The notes under the pieces are model-generated. The model worked only from the letters and a program-made list of their open reading frames with translations, was not told the DNA's origin and searched no databases. Source: Girardinichthys multiradiatus (Eukaryota > Chordata > Actinopteri > Cyprinodontiformes > Goodeidae). Taken from it: 64,000 bases of DNA. Positions 21,836-34,789 of the stretch are shown piece after piece. The position numbers were made by a program, and so were the translations under genes. The number at the start of each line of letters is the position of its first letter. The first letter of the stretch is position 1. The stretch covers positions 1,922,001 through 1,986,000 of the forward strand of contig NC_061806.1 in NCBI RefSeq assembly GCF_021462225.1. The letters are read 5' to 3'.

Positions 21836-23027
21836 TACAACAAAGGTGGTACCAGCAGCCTCTCTCTGTGCATCAAGGCATGTATTTGCAGACCCAGAGT
21901 GCAGATATCATGGCATACAGGAAGGTTTTTAGTTACATAAGCTCTTTCAAAAATGTAGGTATTTTTGTGCTGCTCTCAGCTTCGAACTACAGAAACAATC
22001 ATGCACATAGAGCAGAAAATTAGGTGATCCAGACAGTTTTCTGTTGGATAACTGTTAACATATTTAAGGGAACCACTGAAGAGCACAGCAGAAGGCAGGG
22101 AAAACCAGCATCATATCAATTAACTAATTCAGGAAGATTTAGCTGGATAACAGACTCTGTTCAATGTGTTTTATCTAGCTCTTTGTGTTTCTAATACAGT
22201 CATCTTTTGCCTTCGAAGGATCTGGAGCCAGCCAACTGTTTTAAATTTACATAGTTTCATCTTTTCAGCTACACTATTCAAAGTGTTGGTAAGGTGCTTC
22301 AAGTTAAGTTTGACAAGTTAATGTTTACAATTCATGTTTAATATTTAAAGTTTTTTTTAATTAAAAATGTTGTGCAAAAACAGGTTTGGTTTCGAAATTA
22401 GCAACTAATTATAAATAATGATTAACAAAATGATGAATATTGTTAGAATATTTAATTTTTAGTCAGACTAACAAATTAGTGCATTACTGTTGGGCAAAAA
22501 TGATTGCTTTAACAATTAGCAACTATTAATATTTATTATTGGCAATTAAATATTAACAGAATTTATAATAAAATTAGAATATAAAAGTTTTAGTCAGACT
22601 AACAGATCAGGGCGCCACCTTATCAAGAATCATTAGCCAAACAATTTTCAGTCTGTTAGGTAATGTCTTGTTAAACGCCAGCCCAATGTGGGGTAATATT
22701 ATTGAACAATAAATGAAAGAGACTTGAGCACTGACATTTGAAAGAGCAAGCCTTGAACACAAATATAAAATAGACACAACATACCTTCGTTCCAAAATAT
22801 AAAAAGTTATTTTACAGAGTGATCCATCTCCAAGTAAAACTATTTTAGTCAACTGTTTGATTAGGCTAGTAACACTTAACTAACACTCCGAAGCAAAGAT
22901 GAAGATAATAAGGATTTAACTACAAAAAAAAAGAAATGAGGACAAACTGAAACAAATAACTAATAAAATAATTTAATAATATCACAGTTCAGTGTGGATA
23001 TTTATGTTTAGGAACTAAGTGTTTTAA
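21836..23027. other. AT-rich sequence with a faint LTR-like patch
   Basis: Most is unassigned. Around 22,640-22,720 the blocks GTCTGTTAGG, CGCCAGCCCAATG and GGTAATATTA resemble the arms of the foldback at 26,486-26,832, suggesting distant relatives of one LTR family. AATTAGCAACTA-type blocks recur at about 22,395 and 22,515, indicating a local tandem duplication. Confidence 0.3.
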
Positions 23028-23032
23028 CTAAT

Positions 23033-23706
23033 TGTCAGTGTCTGAACTGCTGATCATGTCAGTAATCGGTTTCCTCACTAGGCGTCGCAGGATTCCTGGA
23101 ATCTGGAGGCTGACAGGTGCAGCCTATCTGGTCATCAGCCACGGTGCTATAAGAAGGAGGACTTCAGCGGCTGACTGTTTTGCCCCCTGTGGTATTACAC
23201 CCAGCTCTCCTCAAATCTTGTGTTTTCAAGTGTTTGTCAAAGCTAAGCTCCTTAGTAACTCTACGCCTTCCACACAGGTCTTACTCTATGCATCGTTACC
23301 TTGGTTTCGAAGAATCTTTGGAAAGTCCCACAGACTGTGAACCTCATCGGACATCTTACCTTGGCTGGCAGTCCGACCGGATCAGAGTACCGTTTCAGTT
23401 GCGAACCTTGTCCACCCTCCTCGAAGGATTACCTCCGTGGCTCCTGTCGGCACCTCACTCTGGATCAGCACTCAGTCCCGACGCGTTCTCTCCCTGGCGG
23501 ATACCGACGCCCCATCAGTAAGCATATCTGCAAACTGCGTTTTGTTTCCATTATCTATTACTTACCCTTGTTCCTCCCCATCACAGTTCAGCCTGGCTTC
23601 CTTGTCACCGGACACTCGTTCCAGTCTTTAAATAAAATAACTAAAACGTTCTTGGTTTCTGAGTGTTCTCTGCATGTGGGTCAAGCTGGCAGTCAGAACT
23701 ATGACA
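23033..23706 (+). mobile_element. Solo LTR (674 bp), target duplication CTAAT
   Basis: It starts TGTCAGTGTC and ends AACTATGACA (TGTCA/TGACA ends). CTAAT flanks both sides (23,028-23,032 and 23,707-23,711). A TATAAG near 23,140 and AATAAAATAA near 23,630 fit promoter and polyadenylation signals. The apparent plus-strand reading frames (23,032-23,816) are untranslated LTR sequence, not a gene. Confidence 0.9.
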
Positions 23707-23829
23707 CTAATAAGTACCAGCAATTTGTATGTGTTCAAACCAGTTCATATTCACTTATACTCATCTGGAACACCACGTTGGAGAGCAGGAGTGGTGAAAA
23801 GTTGTGGTCTGGCTGATTAACAGGCAATA

Positions 23830-24690
23830 CACTCTGTCATGTTATTGCTTTTAGCGTAAATGTTATCCATTCTAACCAGGTGTTCTTCTGAGAAAATCCA
23901 GTTTCAACCTGTAACATTACTTCAGGTGATGAGACATTTAAGTAAGTGACCAATGATTGAGGAGGTGTGGTTGGGCTAGGAGAAGGGCTAACACCAGTAA
24001 TATCTAGAACTTCATCAGGAGGTTTAGGTTGATCCACAAACTGAATCAAAACAATCCCAGTGGGTCTCTTCCAGAGACATCAGCTCCTAAAACCTAAATT
24101 AATTCATTAAGTTCTGCATGATTAACAGTAGGCCAGGGATTCTTCCACCTTTCTCTGACTGTTTTTACCAGTGGATTATATCTAGTGGTGTCAGCTCGTT
24201 GGGTGGACTTGTCTCTAATCAAACTGATGTGTTGCCGCAGGCCCGGTGGAATATAGGTAGAGTTCGGGTTGACATAACCTTTTGGATTTGAATTCCAGTA
24301 CACAAATCTACACATCTGCATTATGAAACCAACTGTCATAACCTCTGCGGGGTACCACGTCACAGAGGTCAATCCTCGCTGCCACTTTGGTATTCTTAGG
24401 GTTACCTTTACGGTTACCTGTCTCAGTTGTTCTGATGTGGAGACAGCTCTGTCAGACCTGATAAGCTTTGATTAAAAAAAAAAACATGGAAAGAATAAAC
24501 CAACATAACATAACAATGATGAAGACAGAGAACAAACATGCAAAAAGTCCCATCTTCTGTACATCTTCAATTTGGGAGACTTGAGGTAGATAAAAGACAT
24601 CTTCTCATTTAAAGGAAACGTTGCACTGCCCAAGGGATTATTAAGCCTATTGTAAAACCACTGTTCTTCACCAACCTCTTCAATCACTCT
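23830..24690 (-). pseudogene. ERV envelope-like remnant
   Basis: Minus-strand fragments in changing frames include PKPPDEVLDITG, SLVTYLNVSS and VETGFSQKNTWLEW, and further upstream WKNPWPTVNHAEL. The style matches surface glycoprotein regions of fish class I-like endogenous retroviruses, by memory only. Several stops and frame changes (for example between 24,050 and 24,094 and around 24,400) show old decay. No flanking LTR pair in the right orientation could be matched with confidence. Confidence 0.5.
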
Positions 24691-24699
24691 CCAGTGATT

Positions 24700-26480
24700 A
24701 GCTTACAGTTCTTTGGCTTGTGGTGGGCTGTTGTCCTTCATGGGGTGATCTCCTTTCTTTACATATTGTGATTGTTGGAGCAGGCCTAGTGCTCTAGCCC
24801 GTTGGCTTGGGCAGACGTCCCTCAGGAGTGGAGTTGTCTGGTGGATTAGGAAACCGTCTGCGGTAAGCAGCCACTGTTCAAGCCACCAGCAGCACCTTGG
24901 AATGGACTCTGTTTGTGTTTGGACCTTCGATGTCTCTTCCTTGGCTGGTCCATTAACGCTTGCTGCAGTTGGTGTAATATGACTGCATCCTGCTAATGGC
25001 AGACAACTCCACCTGGAGAGAAGGCTCCATTTACGGTTGCAGACAAACTTCTACAGTAATAGCTGTTTTCAGTGGCCTTCAACAGTTCTAGAATAAATAA
25101 ACTATTCTGTGTTATGTCTACCTTATTTTGCATGAAATTCAAATGCAGTGGTTCATTATTACCCCAGGTGCTTAACTCAGTTTACATCATATTAAAGCTC
25201 AAAAATCTTCAAATAGGGATATTTCCTTTGATAAGTAAGACTATTTTATAATTGCGCTAGCTTCAGTTTGTGTAGGTAATGTGGCATTTTCCTTTAAATT
25301 TCATTTGAAGTCATGCATATAATGTTTACCTAGTTAGAACCACATAGAATTGATGTATTTAAAATATTTGTAGCTTTTGTTAGCTCTATGTTTTAGCCAT
25401 TTACATCATTAGAATTATTAATTAAGAATTAATTAATTTATCATCATGTATTTCAAATGAATTAGTATTAATTAAATTGGTCTCAGAGTTAACCACTGTG
25501 AATTTACCTAAATACATTTTTGGAAAAAAACAACCTGCTTGTTTCTATTTGCAGTCACCTCAGTTTTAACAATAAAACATTAAATGTTATGAAGTTCATT
25601 TTAATGTTTCAATTATAAATGAGTCACATCATCTTGATTTGTCTTGGTTTAAGATGAGTAAATTTAAATCATGCAGATTTAATGCATAAATCCTAGCAAT
25701 TGAACCTAATCATTAGTTATAGTATAGGATCATGACTCAGGTTTGTTATCAAATATATTCCTTATTTGTGGCATATCTTGAACTTTCAGCTAGTTTAATT
25801 TATCGGCACCAGGATAAAGTTTTCAGTCCAATAAATCCCCAATGGTTCTGCAAGCAAAACTAATTATTTGAAGAAGTTTAAACTATTTCATTAACATTTT
25901 AATTATAAAACACATATGTAAATTTCATGCTTTATCCTAACTCAGTCATTTTATAAACATGCATTTTAACGCAGTTCTCACAACAAGCCCCCTTTATTAT
26001 TCTCACTTTCTTTCAAACACTGTTGAACTCAGGAAGGGAGGGGTGAGCGTTTCCATGGAAGTTAAGGTGTGTTAAAACCTGGTAGGTGGGCGGAGCCAGG
26101 CAGAACCAACCTCTGATAGGCTGTCTGTAGGTGGGCTGTGGGCGGTCCCCACGGTTCTGTCCTTCCAACCCATCTTAGTGGACCTTAGACTGCAGAACTG
26201 TTAACATCAACTTACATCAAAAACACGCTGCTTCTTAGGAGTTAAGAAGCTTTCCTGAAAACTGAAGGTTTTAATCAGTCTGGGTTAGAAAACATTATTC
26301 CAAACATGAATTATTATAGAATGCAACATATGAACAAACACTCATTCATTCCAATGAAACAAAAACAAACATCACAGACAGAGACACAGTCGGCCAAAAT
26401 TATTATTTTTTTCCCGATTAAATCGTAAATATCAAATTTAATAAATGTTTTAATGACGTCAAATCTACTCAGTGACTTAA
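24700..26480. other. AT-rich sequence; one GC-rich patch
   Basis: No gene recognised. At 26,085-26,150 a patch with GGGCGGAGCC and GGGCGGTCC looks like Sp1-type GC boxes and may be part of an old LTR promoter. Confidence 0.35.
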
Positions 26481-26485
26481 TGAAG

Positions 26486-26832
26486 TGTTGGGATTATGAA
26501 TCTGAGAATATCATTTAATATTTAATGTTAATATTTTATCAAATAATATTTCGGTCTGTTAAGGGTTGTCCTGTGAATACCAGCCCAGTAAGGCGATGGT
26601 ATTAGGACAAAATAGAAAGGTGTGAGACAAATTCATTCCATATATGTGCAGAGTTTATGCTGTTCAATAATGTCAGAGCTCGTCTCACACCTTTCTATTT
26701 TGTCCTAATACCATCTCCTTACTGGGCTGGTATTCACAGGACAACCCTTAACAGACCGAAATATTATTTGATAAAATATTAAAATATTAATATTAAATAT
26801 TAAATGATAGTCTCAGATTCATAATCACAACA
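26486..26832. repeat. 347-bp foldback with LTR-like ends
   Basis: The left arm 26,486-26,628 and right arm 26,682-26,832 are near-perfect inverted copies (for example GTCTGTTAAGGGTTGTCCTG and its complement), separated by a 53-nt loop. Outer ends are TGTTG and CAACA, and the tetranucleotide GAAG lies on both sides (26,482-26,485; 26,833-26,836). The right arm differs by small indels in the ATATTA-rich section. It could form a hairpin of about 140 bp. Confidence 0.85.
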
Positions 26833-26839
26833 GAAGCGT

Positions 26840-29762
26840 CAGTAATTTAAAGACATTTTCAACAATCTCTTTTCAAAAATGTTTTTCTTAGCATATCTCC
26901 AGATGCGTTGATTGATAATAATCAGGATCCTGTTTAAAGATAAGTGCACACCATTCAAAGAGATTTCAAATAATTTAGAAGCACAGCAGCAGTCTTCTCT
27001 TACATGAATCCAAATGCTTTGCTGCTGAAACTCTTTGCTAATTCTTCATACTTTAAACATTGTAATGACAGCAGAGTTGCTGTTAAATTTCTCTTTTTGT
27101 TAAGTTTAATTTGATCACAGCTATATTTCAGAATTCTCTGCTTAGGTTAAATGCAGACAATTATTTTTAGGCTGGCATTGACATTTTATGGTTTTACCTA
27201 GACACTAAACAAACACAAACACTGCAGTGTTAAAACTTAAACAGAAAAATTAGCAATTAAGTTTAATCCCAAACTAGATTTTATTTCATTATAGTGCTTC
27301 AAAAGGGACTGGACATAATAAACTTTGAATCGGGTTATTAAAGTTTTGTAAGTTTTGGAAGAAAGTTATTCTCAGGACTCCTCTGTTATAATTCAAATGC
27401 TAGAAAATGTTCCATTATTTGAAATATTGGTAATTTGAAATGATCTTTTGTGCTAATTTAAAAATATATTTTGTACTAATTTGAAATTTGTTTGTTACTC
27501 CTAGGTAGTGAAGGATTTAATTATTCTTTTACCCTATAAGTCCCCAAAAATGAAACCTTTATTTGAACATTTTCAATCTCATCCAAGTTGTCATGAAATC
27601 AAATATTTCTCCCTGGGGCGGAGACTGAAGTTTGAGCCGCTCTTTCTCTTTAATGTTAAAAGAGGAGCCTTTATTTATCCCTAAAATAAAGGATTTTACC
27701 TGCATTTATGCCCCATAAAGGTCTTTCCTAGGATTTTAATTCCTGAACCCTAATTACTTCTGCCTTTATTCTGTTATAAAGGACTTTAGTCACTATGAGT
27801 TTTAATTTCCTGAATCCTAACCCTGGCTCCAAAACAACCTTCAGCCTCAATCTGTGTTCCCCAGAGTAGAAACCTAATTTGAGTATTAATAGATTTTAAA
27901 GCCAGAACCCATCATTGGCTTAGATCTTTTATTTAATAAGTGTAGTATTTTGGGTTATTTTTTTTTATTTGAATGTACTCTGTTCAGTTAAATGGCATAT
28001 CTTTAACCTTTATTGATTTATTAAATTTTCTTCACTGACCCACAATCTATGGCTCACGGGCCTCAGGTGTCCAGGAACCACAGGTTGAGGACCACTGCTT
28101 TAGACACTGATGCCAGCTTTCTGCAGAGATTAAAGAAAATGGATTAAATACCTTAAATATTTTCAGACTAAAGGGTTTATTATTTCTGGCATCAACAATA
28201 ACAGATTTAGGAGTTTCAATCACTAGTTCACAGCTCTAAATTAGCCCCACGTCATATTTTTTTTTTAACCCAGAGTTCATAAGGAGCTTCAGACATTATA
28301 ATAAAACAACACAGATCTGTTTTGGATTAAAGGAAAAGCATGCTTCAAAATCTGGTTCTGTGGTGGGAAATAGCTCCACAGTTTCTGGAAGAAGGCCTTT
28401 CTAAGCAGAGTCTTTAGAGAACATGAAATTAGAGTTTTTGTGGTACCACTTGTCTAATTAGATTCTTTCTTACCTTCAGAACCAAAAATAAATCTTTCCA
28501 TTCTCATTGTACAGGTTTTTGCCAGGGAAGATGTGTTCAGCTGAACCCATTACTCTGGAACATTTTGCTGTTGGGGTGTTAGAGAAAATAACAAGTTAGT
28601 TTACATTCCAATGCAACACAGAAGTGATTAGATTTTCTTTCTTTTGCCAGAGGAGAAAATGCAGAACCAAGCTTTTCATAGTTTTGTCAGGACCAGATAT
28701 GAGGTACATTGTAAGTCAGCAGGCTTCATAAAATCAGAAGAGTGGGAAAATCAGCTAATTTAATCTCTTCCCAGCAGCTGCAGTGAAAACAATGAATTTG
28801 CACCTTTCATTTAAGCTTCAGTTAACGCTTGTGGACAAAGCTGTACCCCACAGGAAGTACTGTGTCAGACTGTAGGGAGACCCTCTGCAGTAAAACTAAC
28901 CCTATTCTCAGAGGTCTCTACCCGTTAGATTAACAGGGTTCACTCTGACAACAGGAAACAATGCCTGAAGGAGAGTCCATCAGGTGTTGCACATGCGATG
29001 GACTTTAAAATGTTCCGCCATGGGATCTGTCCTGAGGCTGACATAGAAAACACATGGTTACTGTTTTTGAGGAGTTTAAAGTTCCTCTTTCTGTTAAGGA
29101 CTTTTAGTAGCAATATTTGACCCTGAATCTACCATGATGAGAGAGAGAACTTGTTTCTCTACAACATTTACTTTTACTTTTGGAAAATAATCTCTTTAAC
29201 ACAAGAATAACATTTAACCTCTTGTTACGTCTGTCAACGTCAAAACCACATCAGCTGCAGTTAAGCTTTCTTCATTGCAGAAAAACAGAAAATATATTTG
29301 CAAATGTGTGTGTTTGTACGTTACCCTCCTCAGTTTCTTGACTGCTCCAGAGTCGGACAGTTGTGGCATACAGTCCCCTATCAGTCCAAAAACCCAGGCC
29401 TTCCCCTGGCCTGTTGGTGGACATTTGCTCTTTCCTTGTCCACTTTAACTTCTTCAGAAGGGTGGGAAAACTTTGCTCCAGCTTGTTTCTCCTCTGCCTG
29501 CATAAGATGTGCTCTCAAGATGAGTCCAGAGTAACGCTCTTCTGGCTCTGGCAAACAGTGTGGGTTGTTTCCCATCTCAATGGGTTTTGGGCTTTTTACC
29601 AGACTTCTTTTGAGTTTTGCTCTGGTGGAAACTCTCACGCTGTCATCTGCAGCAGGCAGGCAGGACCTCTCCCTTTCAGGTCATGCCGAAGAAGCGTCTC
29701 TGGTGGAGAGAAGCCGTGGGGAGGGCAGGTGTCTAATGTCCAGGGAGCGCTCAAATCCCCAT

Positions 29763-29799
<37 letters not shown>

Positions 29800-30510
29800 G
29801 CAGAGAAAAAAGTTTAGTACATGGTTCAGATTTTGCACAAACAGAAGTATTGTCATCAGTCAGTTAGTTTTTCACATACCTGTCATCCATTGTCTTTTTT
29901 CCTATTTTTCTCTTTTGTTGCTTCCTCAGTCCTTTTTAATATTGTAGAGCTGCAAAAGTTTTAACCCATATATTGATGCACTTGGTGCGTTGTGGTCCAT
30001 ACTTTTTCACACGTTTCTCCCTGGGGAGGAGGAGGTAATCCCTTAGAACTGAACTACTGTTCCATACTGACAGCCTTGCCACACCCTTTACTTACTGGTA
30101 AATGGGGGAATATTCCTTTAAAACATGCAGATGTCTCCACAAGAGTTTAGAGCTTTATGGCACCCTAATCGCCTTCCCCCTAACTTACTCGTTAGGGGAG
30201 CCTCACTCAACCGTTCAGGGAGGGGTCTCTACTGGTGAATTACTGTTCACCCGTGAACAGCGTGGCATCATCCACGCCAGCGAGGTCCGTACACCTCGCT
30301 CCTGTCCTAAGGCGGGAAAAATCCCAGATCCCCTTTGTCCCCAGTAGAAAACTGATAGTTTTAATGTTTTAGTTAAAATTTAAGAAGTCAATATTATTAA
30401 CCCTTATTTTCTCTATTTCTGCTTTTTGTTTTAAATATTTAGTAAATTAATTTATAGGCCTTTGGTTATAATTATCAAACTATTAAGCAAATTAATATTG
30501 ATGATAATTA
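26840..30510. other. AT-rich sequence, no recognised gene
   Basis: Only short frames are open and none has family resemblance. A (TG)n microsatellite lies at 29,762-29,794. The stretch may be the eroded interior of an ERV in minus orientation, bounded by the LTR-like border at 30,732, but coding evidence is lacking. Confidence 0.35.
29762..29794. repeat. (TG)n microsatellite
   Basis: About 15 TG units; creates Cys/Val and Thr/His artefact frames. Confidence 0.95.
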
Positions 30511-30519
30511 ATTAAATTA

Positions 30520-31215
30520 TGCTGATTCATTGTTTCTCACCGTCTCTGGAAGAAAAATAATGTGGTTCTTTTGGATTCCAGTGCTGAGTCTCCAAGAACA
30601 CCAAGTCAGCAGTCCTCCTCCCCTTAACACTAAAAGGGTTTGTGGCAGGGAAGCTCTTCCTAGGTTGTTCAGACACTCCTGTTGATGTCCTCGGAAGAAC
30701 CCAGTCAAGGAATCCCATCCTCGTCGCCATTTGTTGTAGAAACATTTGACCAAGACAGAGACCGATGATTGTCACTCAGAGTCAGCTTTATTTTAATCTT
30801 GCAAGAGAGAAGGATTTTTTACAGAATTAGAGATGTGCTCAGTAGTGCTGCCAAATCGTTCTGTCCAGACAAAGCAAAAGTTATCCTATAAGCTACAACA
30901 GTTTTCAAGGTGACTCTCATGGGACCTGTTGTCCTAGACATAATCTTAAGAGTGTGGCGTACATATTATCTCACACAGCTGCAAGCAGAAGGCTGAGAAA
31001 CCATTACTCTAAGAGGACAAAAGAGAAGAATGGAACAACACTGAAGAGTTCTAATACTTTTGTCAGTTCCTGTAGATTATCAAAGAGCAAATCAAGCAAG
31101 GCACTAAAAATTTCCATAACTGTGATGCGGGTAAATGACTAGAGACCTGTCATTATGTCGTCATTGGTCAAGAAGTCCTGTGAGCGTCTGGTTTTGAAAC
31201 ATCTTAAGGATGTAA
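30520..31215 (-). repeat. ERV-like LTR end and leader (minus strand)
   Basis: On the minus strand an AATAAAGCTGACTCTGAG polyadenylation-like block (near 30,790) is followed by a terminus ending CTACAACA at 30,732. Two bases later comes TGGCGACGAGGATGGGA, which starts with TGG as a tRNA primer-binding site should. The downstream frame (30,517-30,727) is short and unrecognised. The far (U3) end is uncertain; TGTAACACA near 31,215 is one candidate. tRNA identity is not assigned. Confidence 0.45.
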
Positions 31216-31256
31216 CACACCCCCTTGATGGACTCCCTAAAGTTTGCTTACCAGAC

Positions 31257-31374
31257 AAACAGGTCATGACATGATGTAGTCAATTTGGAACTACACTTCA
31301 TTCTGCACCACCATCTAGGGAAGTATACCAAGTTCCTGGAGGTGTTGTCATAAAATAGAATGCCTGCAAATAAC
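31257..31374. repeat. 118-bp direct repeat, copy 1
   Basis: Starts AAACAGGTCATGACATGATG and ends TGCCTGCAAATAAC. It matches 34,672-34,789 with one visible mismatch (AGGGAAG versus AGGGAAA). Flanking sequences differ. Confidence 0.93.
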
Positions 31375-34300
31375 GTTGCTGATTTAAGGTTGAGCATTTC
31401 TCCCTTACCCTCGCTCTATAAGGAATATAGCGTGGGTTCTGTCATTTATACATGGTCACTTTTTGATCCTTTCATTTTGCAGGACATCAAAACATCAGGT
31501 GCACTAATTTAACCCACATTTAGTTTCCTGAGACCATTCCTTGGTCCACCTCCAAGGTCCACAAAAATGTCAACATCTATTCAGCTGGGCAAGGAAAATC
31601 TAGTAAAACAATGTTTAGATGCCAACATTTTTGAGCATCCCTTTTAATAAACTCTTTGGTTTGACCAGCTACACTGTTCCATAATGTTAACTGTATTAGT
31701 TGCCGGTGGGATGTACTTATTTTCTATGCTGTGTAAAGAACAACACTCGTGTCATTCTGGGTCTTAAGTCTTTAAGTTTGTGTGACTCAGTCACACAACC
31801 ATGTAAGCATATGTCAGCATGTCTCTGTGTTGCCTTGTTCCAGTTAATGGTAGCCAAGATATATGCTTTGCATTTCTCCTGCTCCCACAAAATGTGTATC
31901 TAAAAAATTTAAAGAAACTTTTGTTCTAACATTAAGGGAATTATAACTGTAGTTGTTCATTTATATTCATTAATCTCACACTTTGGTTGCAATTTGAAAA
32001 AGTAATTTCAATCAAACTTTGCTGTCTGGTCTGTTTTCATACAAAAGCAAACACTAATTTAGAAGTGTAGATGTCAAGTTTATATCTAATGCATTCCTCA
32101 TGCATAAAATACCCAAAAACCCATTCTTACTCTTTCTAAGACTATATACAGATAAGACAGATATAAAAAACAACATTGACACACTTACCAACTGGCCAGT
32201 GATCAACATTAGATATTTTTTACTGTTTGATTTTGTAGGTCTGTAAATGCTTCACTAAACAGCATGGCCTTTGATGCACTTGTTTTAGAGTTTAGTTAAA
32301 TCAAATATATTGGTTTATGCTGTTATGGAAATAAACACCTTTTATAAATGACAATTATCAAGGACGAATTCACTCAAGCAGGTTTAATGAATCTTTGCAC
32401 AAAGACAGAAGAGCAGAGTGCAGTTTAACAGAGCCGCTTTTACTGACAGAGCCAGCACAGTTCTTTTTATCCTCAAGAGGGAGTGAGAAAAATATTTACC
32501 AAACCGTGGGTAAGCATTATCTGGTGTTAATGGACTGCACTGTTAATTTAAGAACAGCAGCAAGAACTTTCTGACATTTGTAAAAAATTCTGGCTCCAAA
32601 AAGTAATAAGTCATTTAATCTGCATGTTGTAATTATAGCTGCAACATGTAATAAAATAATTTAACACATTTTATTACAAAATGCAGAGATTTTCTATTTA
32701 ACCCATTATGACCTACCATAGAACAAGTTCGCCAGAGCATATTTTTATATTTGTGTATGCTGTAGAGCCATTTTTTGGAGCATTTCAATTTGCTATACAT
32801 CAATACAACCCTTACATCCTAAATTTTAATATTTTGTATATAATAACTCAATTTTAAGTAAGTAAATTGCAAAAAAGTGCAATTAACCACCAGAAAAATA
32901 AAAATCTTTTTTTTTTTTTCCACATATTTTCCCAAATACAGAAATATCATAGCTGTATCCGTCAAATATTGCAATATAAAAAAGTTGCACAAAACCCTTT
33001 CAAACCTCAGGAAATTTGTTTCCATAACTTCATTTTTGAAATACACTAGTTTTTATGAACAGAGACAAAAACAAACATAAAATGTACATTGTGAACAGTT
33101 TGAGAAAAGATAATATGTACATCAAAATAAACTATTTACAGAAGTGTAATTAAATCTCTAAGTGTCCCAGATACCTATGAGCACACATAGGAAAGGTCCT
33201 TAAGAAATAGAATAAATGGTCAAATCAATTCCATTCAGAAAGAACATTCTTTGAAATGGTTCTCTTAAGTTTTGGGCCGTTGGACCCAGGTCCAGCCTCC
33301 ACATCAACAAAGGGTAACATTCTGTAGGTCAATTTGGTTCACTCTCAGCACATGCAAAGAGGCCGCTGATAAAGAGATAGGAACTTCTCCTTTTAGCAGT
33401 GATACTCAATTTTATTCGCTCAGGGTTTTAATGCAACAGAAAGAAACTGAAGTTAGGAAGGAGAGTTTAAGCAATCACCTTTTTCCACTGGAAGCATGTG
33501 CCATTCTACTTTACCATTCTACCCTAACTTCTAGTGCGCACAACAAAAGTTCATCTATTTTTTTTAAAATAACAAATGAAACCTAGAAAGCAATTATGGT
33601 TATCAAAATCAGAACATGCATTTTTGGTTTCTCATCACATGCAACTCACTTCAAATGTCACATTCACACAGATTTCAGTCTGTCATCGTGTACAGCTCAC
33701 ATGAATTGCAAAACACCACCGTTCATACGTCATTCAGATAATAACCCATTCATCCATCTGTCATACACTGGGGATCTAGTCCTTTTCATTCATACATTTC
33801 ATCCACACTTTTCATCCACATTTTTTATCCTTTTTCCTCCCCCCAGGGGTTCACTTACCTAATTAATAGTTTGTTGATGCTCTACCGAGTCAATTTTAAA
33901 ATTTTATGTGTGCATAAATTTTTAATTATTATATTATTGACTCCAATACTTTTAAAAGGACTAAATTAATATTTCTGCAGAACACCAAACTCCACTGACC
34001 ACAGAGATCTCAGAAAACCAAAACACTGCAGGTATATCAATTTCAGGCTTCAAATGCCCAAGGGGTCATCCTCGAATGCCTCTTAAATTACTTGTGATAG
34101 ATTTAAAAATAGCTGGCTAACGGTGTCTGCTCTTATGTCAAACGAGCCACCAGTATTATCAGCCACACAGAAGAGGAGTGTTATCTGGACCGACTTCATC
34201 CTATTACTCATTTTTTTGCCCTTCAGGCAACAATCTCTGCCCCCTGTTTTAACCTGCCACAACAGGTCTGCAATTAACCATTGTCGTGACCTATGGACAG

Positions 34301-34671
34301 CACCAGGCAATGACTGAAGATGTCTACAATGTAATACTCAAAAACCTAAAGGGAATGGTCAATGTCCCTGTCAATGAATGTACCAGAATGCAATGAAATG
34401 CAATATTGAAGTTGTAGAGAAATAGACATCTCTATTCTATAAGTCAGGATGTAGAAGCATTATTGTGTGCTGGGAAGCTAATTACTGTTATGGCAAAAGT
34501 GGCTGGCATTTCAAAGGGTCTGGATCAAACCAAAGACTCTGGCGCAAGAAAGCTGAATAAGAAGCTAAATTACCAATACTCTGGAATCAGTGAAAGAAAG
34601 GTTCCAATAATCCTGGACAGCTCTAAAAATGATCAACTCCACAAGGCTAGATTTGGAAGAATAAACCTATT
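31375..34671. other. Intergenic, nothing recognised
   Basis: AT-rich. Poly-T and poly-A runs (32,908-32,921) give low-complexity frames on both strands. No gene, RNA or repeat border was supported. Confidence 0.4.
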
Positions 34672-34789
34672 AAACAGGTCATGACATGATGTAGTCAATT
34701 TGGAACTACACTTCATTCTGCACCACCATCTAGGGAAATATACCAAGTTCCTGGAGGTGTTGTCATAAAATAGAATGCCTGCAAATAAC
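34672..34789. repeat. 118-bp direct repeat, copy 2
   Basis: This is the second copy of the 31,257-31,374 segment. It immediately precedes the L2-like LINE fragment. Confidence 0.93.

Noticed and set aside
23032..23816. Three overlapping plus-strand frames of 100-170 codons
   Set aside because: They fall wholly or mostly in a solo LTR defined by TG/CA ends and a CTAAT duplication, and the three frames overlap each other.
29298..29947. A 194-codon plus-strand frame
   Set aside because: It crosses a TG microsatellite, overlaps other frames and has no recognisable motif.
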